64,000 bases of DNA from contig OX387184.1 of the NCBI GenBank assembly GCA_947561395.2, positions 59,393,197 through 59,457,196 of the forward strand, read 5' to 3'. This DNA comes from Buxus sempervirens. Its lineage: Eukaryota; Streptophyta; Magnoliopsida; Buxales; Buxaceae. The position numbers and the translations under genes are program-made. How positions within the stretch are numbered: the stretch's first letter is position 1; each line of letters starts with the position of its first letter. A model generated the notes under the pieces. The model did no database searches and was not told the origin of the DNA. It was given only the letters and a program-made list of their open reading frames with translations. Positions 36,565-49,361 of the stretch are shown piece after piece.

Positions 36565-38700
36565 CTTGTGCTTTCCAAGAGGAGATGTGGATTTTGCTTA
36601 TCAATCTTGATGTTTCTGGTAAGACCACCATTTATATGATTTGAAACCGGAAGGAATTGTCAGAGCGATTCCTGTTATTGGTGAGTTCTATTTATTGGAA
36701 TTGTTTAACCATGCAGTTTATTTTTAAAAATCATTTCAGCTTGTAACTCACTTTTAATTTGTCATCTTATGATACTAGTCCTTCCATTTGATGTTTAGTA
36801 TTAGTAAAATTTGACAATCAACTATTACAGGATTTAGTGTGGAGTAAAAGAATATTGGGTTCACGGATTGGGATGTTGGTTTTCAGGACAAGATAGGATT
36901 CTTAGTGATTTGAAATATTGGCAACCATCTAGAATGTCTCTTGCCTTTTTTTAGGTCCTTACTCTCCATAGTATAATAGTTGGATAATAATTGAATCTAT
37001 GAATTGGCTATTGTTGAAGTTTTACATACGTGGTTGTTGAATATTGCAATGTATTTCTTACACAAATCCATCCATTGAGGAGACATTATGTCAAAAACAT
37101 GCAACGTAATATTTTTTTTTGTGGATAGAAATGACAGGGATCGAACTGTTGAGGTAATGATTGAGCTGCATAGAGTGGTGAATGAGGTATCACACCATTA
37201 GCTCATGTTCCCTATATCTCTTTGTTTTATCTCTTCTAGTGGGCGTCTACCATTTGTCCATCAACATGTGTCTGATTTGGGGTTATCATGGTGTGGGTTC
37301 TTGGTGTTTTACATTGTGTGTTTGTGATTTGTTTTCCACTCTTTTGATAGTTGTTATGTGTGAGGTCTTTACCAATCGCCATTTTTGTGAGCGATAAATA
37401 ATACGAAAACTCTTAAAATGTCTAAATTTAATGGTTGTAGTTTTAGTGTTTCTTCCTCTAGCCAACCCTACAACTCCTAAGTTTGTTCTATTTCTGATGT
37501 ATGAAACATAAAGTTATGTCGGATTTTTATTTAATAATTGTGTTTTGCTTTTTTTTTGGGGGGTAATTACGGAGTCACCTACTTTAATTCTATGTTGCAC
37601 TGGTTCGGGTATGAAAATGATAATATGGTATATAGATAGTCTAGTTATAGTTCTTGATATTTGAAATATGGTATTTGTTATATTGGAAGCATATTTAAAT
37701 AATGTATTTGTTATAAATATTTTTCTGCATTGATAAACATAATAAAAATCAATATTTTGATTTGATTACCAATCTTAATGATAAGCTATAAGCCCTTTTA
37801 ACTAAGAGAAGCTAAGAATGATTCTCCATAGGAATTATGCTTGATAATATTTAAAATAAAGAAAGATAGTTTTTTAATTATGAGTGTCAAGGTCCTACAT
37901 GTGTCTAAAGTTAAGCGTTTAATTCACTTGCAATGGTTTCTGTAGCATTGCATAGAACAAATGTATTCACGAAATTGATTTCTCCAATGATGACCTTACT
38001 ATATTCCTGAATTTTGATCAATTCAAATCGAAGTATTGGTTGTTGGGAAGTAGGTGACTAATTTGATCGTGTGTAATTTTTTTCTTATATATTTGGTAAT
38101 TCGTCAAAAAAAAAATTGATGGTTTTTGCTTGTATGCCTAGTCAAAGACAAATTTTCCTTGCCTAAGTAATATGCTACCTAAGACTTATGCTGTAAAAAC
38201 CTTATTTTATCGTATTGCTTGTATATACTATAATTTTCTCAAAGTAATATCTTATTTTTGATAGTTTTTCATTTTTAAAGAACAAAAAAGTTTGGGACCG
38301 AAGATATCATCAATAATTAAATTGTTATGTTGGTTAGAGTGTAGCTGAATTTCATGTCTTATGGTTTCTTGATGAATTGCTTGATGCTATATAGCTTGTT
38401 TTTGCTATAAAAAAAAAAGATATTTCTAATGCTAGAATGCTACAGAGATAACTGAGAAGTTTGGTCCTCATTCTGTTTACCACCGACAGTGGTAAAATTT
38501 GCCTTGTCACGTGCTGCGCGAGACTCTATTTTTTTGCCTTGTATCTTTCATTTTTTTTTTCCATTATAACTCCGAATGCTTGCTCTAATCTGCTCTGGTG
38601 GCATCTTGGGAGCATGTAGAGAAATTCTGCAACGTCTAGGGTTTTCCCATATACGGCGCTGTATTGGTTTTCCTACAACATTGTTAGTCAGGCAAGAGCT
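36565..38700 (+). pseudogene. ARF unit B: five-exon ARF1-type pseudogene
   Basis: Exon 1 is about 36570-36680 (EMWILLINLDVSGKTTIY, keeping the P-loop GKTT, ending ATTG|GTGAGT). Exon 2 is 36831-36892 with an in-frame stop (SVE*KNI) and a GT-to-AT change at its donor. Exon 3 is about 37066-37186, ending NEWITH phase like LNE|GT. Exon 4 is about 38371-38491, with a run of A in place of the NKQ codons. Exon 5 is about 38608-38696. ARF1 GTPases recruit COPI and other coats at the Golgi; this copy has lost the frame in several exons and cannot make that protein. Introns are retained, so it is an unprocessed duplicate. It is most like units F and L. Confidence 0.85.
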
Positions 38701-38745
38701 ATCATATGTTAAATTGCTAATAAACAATTAATAATAATCTAATAA

Positions 38746-39680
<935 letters not shown>

Positions 39681-39742
39681 ATTACATGTTTTATGGCTAA
39701 TAAACAATTAATAAAATTCAATTAATTACTCTTTGATTCCAG

Positions 39743-41230
39743 ATTTTACTTTTCCCTATATTTTTTAGTGTGTTTTCCAAGAAGGAGATGCATATTTAGA
39801 TGGTGGATCTTGATGCTTGTGGTAATACCGACCTTTTGTACAAGCTGAAACTTGGAGAAGTTGTCAAATGTATTCCTACTATTTGTGAGTTCTAGTTAAT
39901 GTAATTGCTTAAGTATCTAGTTTGATTTAAAATTCATTTCAGCTTATGTATCTCACTTTTTATTCTCACTTAGAATACTGGTCCTTTCATTTGATGTCTA
40001 GTATTAGTATAATTTGACAGCCAACTATTAAAGGATTTGACGTGGAGTACAAGAATATCAGCTTCACTCTCTAAAATGTTGGTTCTTAGGATAAGGTAAT
40101 ATTCTTTTTTATTTCTTTCAATTCCACGTGCACCTATTAACAATGATCTAGAAATATTGCCAACCATCAATTTTCAGAATGTTGTGTGTCTTTTTTATGG
40201 TCCTTTATTTCTGTAGTATAATAGTTTGGTAATAACTGAATCTATGAAGAGGCTATTCCTGATGTTTTGCATGTGTTTTGGCTAAATAATGCAACATGTT
40301 TCTTACATAGATTCTTCAATTATGGAAATATCAAACAAAGATGTCTTTGTTGTATGCCTTTTGGTAGGTGTTGATCAGCATGTGTCTGATTTCAGCTCAT
40401 CATGTCGTGGGCTTTTGGTGTTTTACAATTTGTATGTTTGTTTTCTTTTAGCTGTATTTTGATATGTGTTCCTTGTTTGGTTTTATCGATAGTCCTTGTT
40501 GGGCAATCGGTAATGTGGGAAATCCTAAAATTATTAAATTAGATACTTTTGTTCCTTGAGTTGATTCCTATTTTGATGCGTGAAACACAAAGTTATATAC
40601 TTATATGTCTTATTTTTTCTTAGCAATTACGTTTCGGGGGTGGTTTTTTTTTTGTTTTGGTAATGCTACGGTCATAATATTTGATTTCTATTTTGCATTG
40701 GTTTGGATATGAAAGTGACAACATGGTATAGGTATAGAGTCCTGTTGGAATTATTGGTATTTGAAATATGGTATTTGTGGTCTTGAAGCATATTTTTATA
40801 GTTTATTTGGAATGAATATTTTTCTACATTGATAAACATAATGAAAATGAAGATTTTGATGAGATTACAAATCTTACTGGTGCAGAGTTTATTTGAATGA
40901 ATTGCAAGATGCTATATTGCTTATTTTTGCTAACAAACAAGATATTCCTAATGCAATGAATGCTGCAGCGTTAACTGAGAAGCTTGGTATTCACTCTATC
41001 AGCCAGCAGTGCTGGTAAAATTTTCCTCGTGCCCTGCTTCATAAGACTATTGTTTTTGTCGTTTATCCATCCTTTCTAATTTTTCTTTTTCCGTTACAAT
41101 TAGAGTGCTTGCTCTAATCTGCTCTAGTTGCATTTATTGGTATTATCTAGTGAACTTGTGCAACTTCTAGAGAGGAACTTTATAAGGGGCTGCATTGGCT
41201 TTTGTGCAACATTGTCGGCACTGCAAGTGA
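39743..41230 (+). pseudogene. ARF unit D: ARF1-type pseudogene, open exon 4
   Basis: Exon 1 (39743-39885) has KKEMHI, a stop, then [20 protein letters not shown]. Exon 2 (40034-40095) reads GFDVEYKNISFTL with stops further on. Exon 3 is cut after ILQLW (about 40312) and runs into intron 3 sequence. Exon 4 (about 40895-41014) is open throughout and well kept: [20 protein letters not shown], then [18 protein letters not shown], with the guanine-specificity motif NKQD intact. Exon 5 is about 41140-41230, frame lost. Nearest relatives are J, then H and N. As a whole the unit is broken. Confidence 0.87.
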
Positions 41231-41293
41231 TTTTATATGTTTTATGGCCAATTAACAATCAATAATATTTTACTAGTTACTTTATCATTCCAG

Positions 41294-43157
41294 ATCTTCC
41301 TTATTGATATATTTCTTCTTTTGTTTGCCAAGGAGATGCGTATTTTGCTGGTTGGCCTTCATGCTACGTGTAGTATCAACCTTTTATACAAACTGAAACT
41401 GGGAGAAATTGTCACAAGTATTCCTATTTTTGGTGAGTTCTGGTTATTGTCATTGATTAAGTTCCGAATTTGCTCTAATAATCATATTAGCTTTTGTATC
41501 TGATTTTTAATTTTACTTTAGGGTGCCGGTCCTTCCATGTGATATCTAGCATTAGTATAATTTCACAGCCAAGTATTACAGGCTGAACAAATGTTGAATG
41601 AGGTATGATACCATTTGATTTGTATTGGCCTAAATCTCTTATTGCTTAAGAATGTGTGGTCAGAATTATCCTCCATTAGGTATGAATTTCAAGTATGTAA
41701 TTGCCTCATATGTGGCAATATCAAATGGAGATATCTTTGTCGTATGCCTTCTTGTAGGTGTCCATTTGTCTATCAACATATGTCTGATTTCGACTTTTTA
41801 TGTTTTGGGTTTTTTGTGTTTTTCATTTTAAGTATGTGTGTTTTTTACTCGTTACTTATTTGTTCCTTGTTTGGTTTTTACCAAAAGTCCTTGTTAGGTA
41901 ATCAGTAATATGGAAAATACTAAAAGAATATTTAAATATCTCTGTCCCTTTAGTTGGTTACCTTTCTGAGGCATGAAACACAAACTCAAATGTCTAATTT
42001 TTATTTAGTAATTACATTTAGGGGGGTTTTTTTTTAAAGTGATACTAAAGTCACACCACTTTATTTCTATGTTGCATTGGTTTGGATATGAAAGTAAAAA
42101 CGGAAGGAAATATGGTATTTGTGGTCTTCGCAGCATATTTGAATAGTATTTTTGTAGTGAATATTTTTCTACCATGATAAACATAATGAAAGTCAAGATT
42201 TTGATGGGATTACAAATCTTACTCATAACGTATAATTTTTTTTGCTAAGAATTGTACAATTGATTCTCTATGCTGTGTTTTGCTTAATAATATTGAAATT
42301 GAAGAAAAGAAAATTTCTGAAATCCAAGTGTCTAACTCCTGCATGTATCTAACTTGAGTCCCTAATTAACTTATGATGCTCTATGTAGCATCACACAGGT
42401 TACTTGTATTCAAGAAATTGTAGAGGATAGTTATATTCAGAAAATTGTTTTGCCAATGATGTCCATACTATATTATTGAACCTTAATCAATTCTAGCAGA
42501 GGAATAAGATATAGCAAATGAGGTGATTCATTTCTCCATGTGTAATTATTTTTGTATTTTCTAATACTTGTTTTAATCTGTCAAAAAAAAAAAAAACAAA
42601 TTTATGGTATTCACAAGTCTGCCTAATAAACAAACATTCTCCCTGCCTCCGTCACGTGTTACCTAATACTTATTTTGGCAAAATGTTCCTTTATTGATGC
42701 AATCTTTTATTTCTGTTAGTTTCCTTTTAAGCTGGGAATAACAGTTTAGGACCTAATATATTAATGATTGGATTGGTAATTTGGTTAGAGTATAGCTGAA
42801 TTTCATGTCATATGGTTTCAGGATGAATTGCGAGATGTTGTATTACTTGTTTGTGCTATCAGAGAAGATATTCCTAATGCAATGAATGTTGTAGAGATAA
42901 CTGAGAAGCTTGGCCTTCAATCTATCCGCCAACAGCACTAGTAGAATTTCCTTTGTGTCCTGCTTCTTGAGACTGCGTTGTTTTTGTCATGTATCTTTCC
43001 AGTTCTTTGTTTTATTTTTCAATTATAATTCCGAGTACTTACTATAGTATGCTTTGGCGGCTTTTTTCAGTATAGCGAGGGCTCATGCAACTTACGGAGA
43101 GGGCCTGTATGAGGGGCTGGAGTGACTTTCTTCCAACATATCTAGGAATGCAAGTGC
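41294..43157 (+). pseudogene. ARF unit E: ARF1-type pseudogene, exons 2-3 fused remnant
   Basis: Exon 1 (41294-41432) is open: [20 protein letters not shown] then [17 protein letters not shown]; the P-loop has lost GKT. The exon 2 acceptor (TATTACAG at about 41574-41581) is joined directly to the end of exon 3 (ATGTTGAATGAG|GTATG, about 41591-41602), so most of exons 2-3 and the intron between are gone. Exon 4 is 42832-42940 ([12 protein letters not shown]..., final Trp codon changed to a stop). Exon 5 is about 43067-43157 (TYGEGLYEGLE). Unit K has the same fusion. Confidence 0.87.
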
Positions 43158-43999
43158 TATTATATGTTTTCTGTATGTGAACTTAACTATTCTTTCATTA
43201 TAGATGACGATAGTCATAAAAATTATTTTTATTGTTTTATGTCCTTGTTCTTTGAATGTGTTCCTTCTTTCAATTTTTTTCAATTATTTATTCAACTTTT
43301 AGTTTTTCTAATTAGTATATTTTCAGCATGCACTCGTCTGTCTTTTTAAATATTTATTAAAATTGAATGGTTAAAGATGCAAACTAATATAAATTGTTAA
43401 GCTTCCCATCATATCTTAAAGAAAAAAAAAACCAAAGGACGATGGTAAAAAGAGTTAAATCAAATAAAGATTAAAAGCATATAAAATTATACTTTGCAAA
43501 AAATTAAATGTACAAGTATACTAAAACGAACTTATAAAAAATCTAAATAGAAAATCAAAATCACTAGAATTAAAAGGGCAAATGAGTGTATGGTTAAAAA
43601 AAAGAAAATAATCATTTATTAGAATTAATTAAAACTAGAATCCTAGTAGAATAGGATATTGAAAATGAAAACGTTAGAATATAACAAAAAAGGAGAAAGG
43701 TTAAATCGCAATAAATAATAAAAAACAAAATTAAAGATCAACACTCTAAAAAAGTATATTTACCATTTTCCTTTGAGTTGTATTTCTTAAGGGAATGATG
43801 GGAGGCTTCAAAAGTATTTTAATTCGTTTATTTTTTCAGATACCGTTTACCATTCGCTTTTAACTTTTTCTCTTAGAACTTTCTCTTTTTATCCTTTTTC
43901 TACATGCCTATTGTCTGTGTTTTTCGTTGACTTTTTTGATTTAGTTTCTATATGCTTTTCTATTTTTTTCTTCTTTTTTTGTTTAATTTTTTCTTGTTT

Positions 44000-46108
44000 T
44001 TTCCAAGGGAAGATGTGGATTTTGCTTATCAATCTTGATGTTTCTGGTAAGACCACCATTTATACGATTTGAAACCGGAAGAAATTGTCGGAGCTATTCT
44101 TGTTATTGGTGAGTTCTATTTATTGGAGTTGCTTAACCATCCAGTTTATTTTTAAAAATCATTCCAGCTTGTATTTCATTTTTAATTTATCATTTTATGA
44201 TACTAGTCCTTCCATTTGATGTCTAGCGTTAGTAAAATTTGACAATCAACTATTACAGGATTTAGTGTGGAGTAAAAGAATATCGGGTTCACGGTTTGGG
44301 ATGTTGGTTGTCAGGACAAGGTAGGATTCTTAGTGATTTGAAATATTGGCAACCATCAATTTTTCGAATGTCTTGTGCCTTTTTTTACGTCCTTACTCTG
44401 CATAGTACGATAGTTGGATAATAATTGAATCTATGAATATGCTATTGTTGAATATTGCAATGTATTTCTTACACAAAATTTTCCATTGTGGAGATATTAT
44501 GTCTAAAACATGCAGGGTAATATTTTTTGTTGCGGATAGAAATGACAGGGATTGAACTGTTGAGGTAATGATTGAGCTGCACAGAGTGGTGAATGAGGTA
44601 TCACACCATTAGCTCCTGTTCCCTATATCTCTTCTAGTGGGCGTCTACCATTTGTCCATCAACATGTGTCTGATTTGGGGTTATCATGGTGTGGGTTCTT
44701 GGTGTATTACATTGTGTGTTTGTGATTTGTTTTCCACTCTTTTGATAGTTGTTATGTGTGAGGTCTTTACCAATCGCCATTTTTGTGTGCGATAAATAAT
44801 ATGAAAACTCTTAAAATGTCTAAATTTAATGGTTGTATTTTTAGTGTTTCTTCTTCTAGCCAACCCTACAACTCCTAAGTTTGTTCTATTTCTGATGCAT
44901 GAAACATAAAGTTATGTCGGATTTTTATTTAATAATTGTGTTTTGATTTTTTTTTTTGGGGGTGGGGGGGGTAATTACAGAGTCACTTGCTTTATTTCTA
45001 TGTTGCACTGGTTTGGGTATGAAAGTGATAATATGGTATCTAGATAGTCATGTTTGAGTTCTTGATATTTGAAATATGGTATTTGTTGTCTTGGAAGCAT
45101 ATTTAAATAATGTATTTGTTATGAATATTTTTCTGCATTGATAAACATAATAAAAATCAACATTTTGATTTGATTACCAATCTTATTGGTAACCTATAAG
45201 CCCTTTTAACTAAGAGAAACTAAGAATGATTCTCCATGGGGAATTATGTTTGATAATATTTAAAATAAAGAAAGATAGTTTGTTAATTCTTAGTGTCTTG
45301 GTCCTACATGTGTCTAAAGTTAAGCGTTTAATTCACTTACAATGGTTTCTGTAGCATTACATAGATCAGTTGTATTCATGAAATTGATTTTTCCAATGAT
45401 GACCTTACTATATTCTTGAATTTTGATCAATTCAAATCAAAGTATTGGTTGTAGGAAAGTAGGTGACTAATTTGATCGCGTGTAATTATTTTCTTATATA
45501 TTTTGTAATTCGTCAAAAAAATTTTGTGGTTTTTGCTTGTATGCCTAGTCAAAGACACCTTTTCCTTGCCTAAGTAATATGCTACCTAAGACTTATGCTG
45601 TCAAAACCTTATTTTATCGTATTGCTTGTATATACTATAATTTTCTCCAAGTAATCTCTTATTTTTGATAGTTTTTCATTTGTTGAGGGCAAAAAAGTTT
45701 GGGAGCTAAGATATAATCAATAATAAAATTGTTAAGTTGGTTAGAGTGTAGCTGAATTTCATGTCTTATGGTTTCTTAATGAATTGTCAGATGTTATATA
45801 GCTACTTTTTGCTAAAAAAAAAAGATATTTCTAGTGCTAGAATGCTACAGAGATAACTGAGAAGTTTGGTCCTCACTCTGTCTACCACAGGCAGTGGTAA
45901 AATTTACCTTGTCACATGCTGCGCGAGACTCTTTTTTTTGCCTTTTACCTTTCATTTTCTTTTCTTTTTTCCATTATAACTCCGAATGCTTGCTCTAATT
46001 TGCTCTAGTGGCATCTTAGGAACATGTAAAGAAATTCTGCAACGTCTAGAGATTGCTTATATACGGCGCTGTATTGGTTTTCTTACAACATTGTTAGTCA
46101 GGCAAGTG
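44000..46108 (+). pseudogene. ARF unit F: five-exon ARF1-type pseudogene
   Basis: Exon 1 is about 44004-44108 (MWILLINLDVSGKTTIYTI with a stop after), exon 2 44259-44320 (SVE, stop, KNIGFTVWDVGCQDK, intact GT donor), exon 3 about 44477-44598, exon 4 about 45779-45895 with an A-run inside, exon 5 about 46017-46108. It is nearly the same as units B and L, including inter-unit DNA on its left. It is broken in several exons. Confidence 0.85.
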
Positions 46109-46172
46109 CTATCATATGTTAAATTTCTAATAAACAATTAATAATTATCTAATAATTTTTCTGTGATTCCAG

Positions 46173-47064
46173 ATTTTTATTTTCTATGTATTTTTTTCTT
46201 TCTTTTGCCAAGAAGGAGATGCGTATTTTGCTAGTCAATCTTGATGATGCTAGTAATACTATCCTTTTGTACAAACCGAAACTGGGAGAAATTGTCGAAA
46301 ACATTCCTGCTATTGGTGTGTTCTTGTTATTGTAATTGCTTAAGTATTGAGTTTGCTTTAGAATTAATTTTAATTTTCGCTTAGGCTACTGGTCCTTCCA
46401 TTTGATGTTTAGCATTAGTAAAATTTCACAGCCAACTATTACAGGATTTGATTTGGAGACTGTGGTGTAAAAGAATATCATATTCTCCGTTTGGGATGTT
46501 GGTTCTGAAGACAAGGTAGGATTCTTTGTTATCTCTTTCAATACCGCGTGCAATTATTTACAGTGATCTAGAAATATTGCCAACCATCAACTTTCCAAGT
46601 GTCATGTATCCTTTTTTAGGTCCTTTCTTTCCACAGTGATTTTGGTACTAACTGAATCTATAAAGAGGCTATACCTGAAGTTTTGAATGTGTATTGGCTA
46701 AATAATGAACATGTTTCTTTGATAGATTATCCCTTATGGAGACATTACTTCTAAAACGCACAGGGTAATATTTTTGTTATGGAGAGTAAAGATAGTGGTT
46801 AAATTGGTTCGGCAAGGATCGGGTTGCACAGAATGTTGAATGAGGTATGATACCATTTGATCGTGTTGGCCTATGTCTCTTATTACCTAAGAATGAGGTA
46901 TAATTCCTTTTGTTTTTATTTTTCTTTTTCCATTAGATTTCCGTGTGCTTGCTCTAATATGCTCTAGTGGCATCTTAGGTACATCTAGAGAACTTGTGCA
47001 ACTTCATAGAGCCTATATAAGGGGTTGAATTGGCTTTCCTACGACATATTGAGCAAGGCATGTG
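46173..47064 (+). pseudogene. ARF unit G: ARF1-type pseudogene lacking exon 4
   Basis: Exon 1 is 46173-46315 ([35 protein letters not shown]), exon 2 46445-46515 (GFDLETVV, stop, KNIIFSVWDVGSEDK), exon 3 46726-46844 with a frame loss, then exon 5 at about 46977-47064. Exon 4 is absent as in C, I and M. The TGTGGTGTAA variant in exon 2 is shared with M but not with C or I, which links G to M. Confidence 0.86.
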
Positions 47065-47128
47065 CTATTACAAGTTTTATAGCGAATAAACAATTAATAA
47101 AAATCAATTAATTATTCTGTGATTCCAG

Positions 47129-48761
47129 ATTTTCCTTTCCCCTATATTTTTTAGTGTGTTTGCCAAGAAGGAGATGCTATTTAGCTGGTGGATCTTGATG
47201 CTTGTGGTAATACCGACCTTTTGTACAAACTGAAATTGGGAGAAATTGTCAAATGCATTCCTACTATTTGTGAGTTCTAATTATTGTAAAATCTTAAGTA
47301 TCTAGTTTGATTTAAAATTCATTTCAACTTATGTACCTCAATTTTTATTGTCACTTAGAATTCTTGTCCTTCCATTTGATGTCTAGTATTAGTATAATTT
47401 GACAGCCAACTATTAAAGGATTTGATGTGGAGCACAAGAATATCAGCTTCACTCTTTAAAATGTTGGTTCTCAGGATAAGGTAATATTCTTCCTTATTTC
47501 TTTCAATACCACGTGAAACTATTAACAATGAGCTAGAAATATTGCCAACCAACAATTTTCAGAATGTTGTATACCTTTTTTTTTGACATTTATTTCTGTA
47601 GTATAATAGTTTGGTAATAACTGAATCTATGAAGTGGTAATTCCTGAAGGTTTGCATGTGTATTGGCTAAATAATGCAATATGTTTCTTACACAGATTCG
47701 TCAATTGTGGAAGCTTCTTCAAAAACAGACTTGGTAATGTTTTTGTGCAGATATTAATGAATTAATGTTTAATGAGGTATGATATCATTTGATCGTGTTG
47801 GTCTAAATCTATTATTAATTAAGAATGCATGGTCATAATTATCATCCATTACGCAAGAATTTCAAGTCTCTAATTGCCTTACGTTTGGCAATATCAAACA
47901 GAGATGTCTTTGTTGTATGCCTTTTGGTAGGTGTTCATCACATGTGTCTGATTTCAGCTCATGATTTCATGGGTTTTTGGTGTTTTACATTTTTTATGTT
48001 TTTCTTTTTAGTTGTATTTTGATATTTGTTCCTTGTTTTGTTTTTACCAAAAGTCCTTGTTGGGCAATTCGTGATATGGGAAATCCTAAAATTACTAAAT
48101 TAAATACTTTTGTTTGATGCGTGAAACACAAAGTTATATCTCTTATTTTTTCTTAGCAATTACGTTTCGGGGGGGTTTTTTTGTTGTTTTTGTAATGCTA
48201 CAGTCATAATATTTTATTTCTGTGTTGCATTGGTTTGGATATGAAAGTGGCAACATGGTATAGGTATGGAGTCCTATTGGAATTATTGGTATTTGAAATA
48301 TGGTATTTGTGGTCTTTAAGCGTATTTAAATAGTTTATTTGGAATGAATATTTTCTACATTGATAAACATAATGAAAATGTAGATTTTGATGAGATTACA
48401 AATCCTACTGGTGCGGAGTTTATTTGGATGAATTGCAAGATGCTGTATTGCTTATTTTTGCTAACAAACAAGATATTCCTAATGCAATGAATGCTGCAGC
48501 GTGAACTGAGAAGCTTGGTATTCACTCTATCAGCCAACAATGCTGGTAAAATTTTCCTCTTGCCCTGCTTCATAAGACTATTGTTTTTGTCGCTTATCCG
48601 TCCTTTCTAATTTTTCTTTTTCCGTTACAATTAGAGTGCTTGCTCTAATCTGCTTTAGTTGCATTTTTTGGTATTATCTAGTGAACTTGTGCAACTTCTA
48701 GAGAGGAACTTTATAAGGGGCTGCATTGGCTTTTGTGCAACATTGTTGGCACTGCAAGTGA
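47129..48761 (+). pseudogene. ARF unit H: ARF1-type pseudogene with reshaped exon 3
   Basis: Exon 1 is 47129-47270, exon 2 47419-47480 (GFDVEHKNISFTL, stop, NVGSQDK), exon 3 47696-47776 (IRQLWKLLQKQ then an internal deletion, ending in an MFNE-like GTTTAATGAG before GTATG), exon 4 48427-48545 ([20 protein letters not shown] kept, a stop further on), exon 5 about 48670-48761. Unlike D and J its exon 3 keeps both ends, so H may show an earlier stage of that loss. Confidence 0.85.
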
Positions 48762-49361
48762 TTTTATATGTTTTATGGCCAATTAACAATCAATAATATT
48801 TTACTAGTTACTTTATTAATTAAGAATGCGTGGTCATAATTATCATCCATTACGCAAGAATTTCAAGTCTCTAATTGCCTTATGTGTGGCAATATCAAAC
48901 AGAGATGTCTTTGTTGTATGCCTTTTGGTAGGTGTTCATCACATGTGTTTGATTTCAGCTCATGATATCATGGGTTTTTGGTGTTTTACATTTTGTACGT
49001 TTTTCTTTTTAGTTGTATTTTGATATTTGTTCCTTGTTTTGTTTTACCAAAAGTACTTTTGTTGTATTGGAAGCATGTTTGAATAATATTTTTGTAATGA
49101 ATATTTTCTACATTGATAAACATAAAGAAAATCAAGATTTTGATGGGATTAATAATCTTACTCATAACGTATGATATTTTTAGCTAAGAAATGGTACAAT
49201 TGATTCTCTATGGTGAATTTTGCTTGATAGTATTGAAATTGAAGAAAAGATAATTTTTGAATTGCAAGTGTCTGACTCATGCATGTATCTAACTTGAGTG
49301 CCTAATTAACTTATGATGGTCTATGTAGCATCACACAGATTATTTGTATTCAGGAAATTGT
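48762..49361 (+). pseudogene. Rearrangement joint: ARF intron fragments without exons
   Basis: After exon 5 of unit H the pre-exon-1 intron (to about 48817, ACTAGTTACTTTAT) jumps into intron 3 sequence (from TTAATTAAGAATGC), nearly identical to 47816-48050. A second jump at about 49055 leads into the later part of intron 3 as in unit E (42120-42430). A third, at about 49361, lands inside exon 2 of a C-type unit. These three joints mark where unequal exchange placed the duplicated block. Confidence 0.75.

Noticed and set aside
41237-41503. 88-codon ORF covering ARF exon 1 of unit E as a possible short functional GTPase
   Set aside because: It reads from intron into exon and out into the next intron, lacks the GKT of the P-loop and has no switch II or NKQD region.
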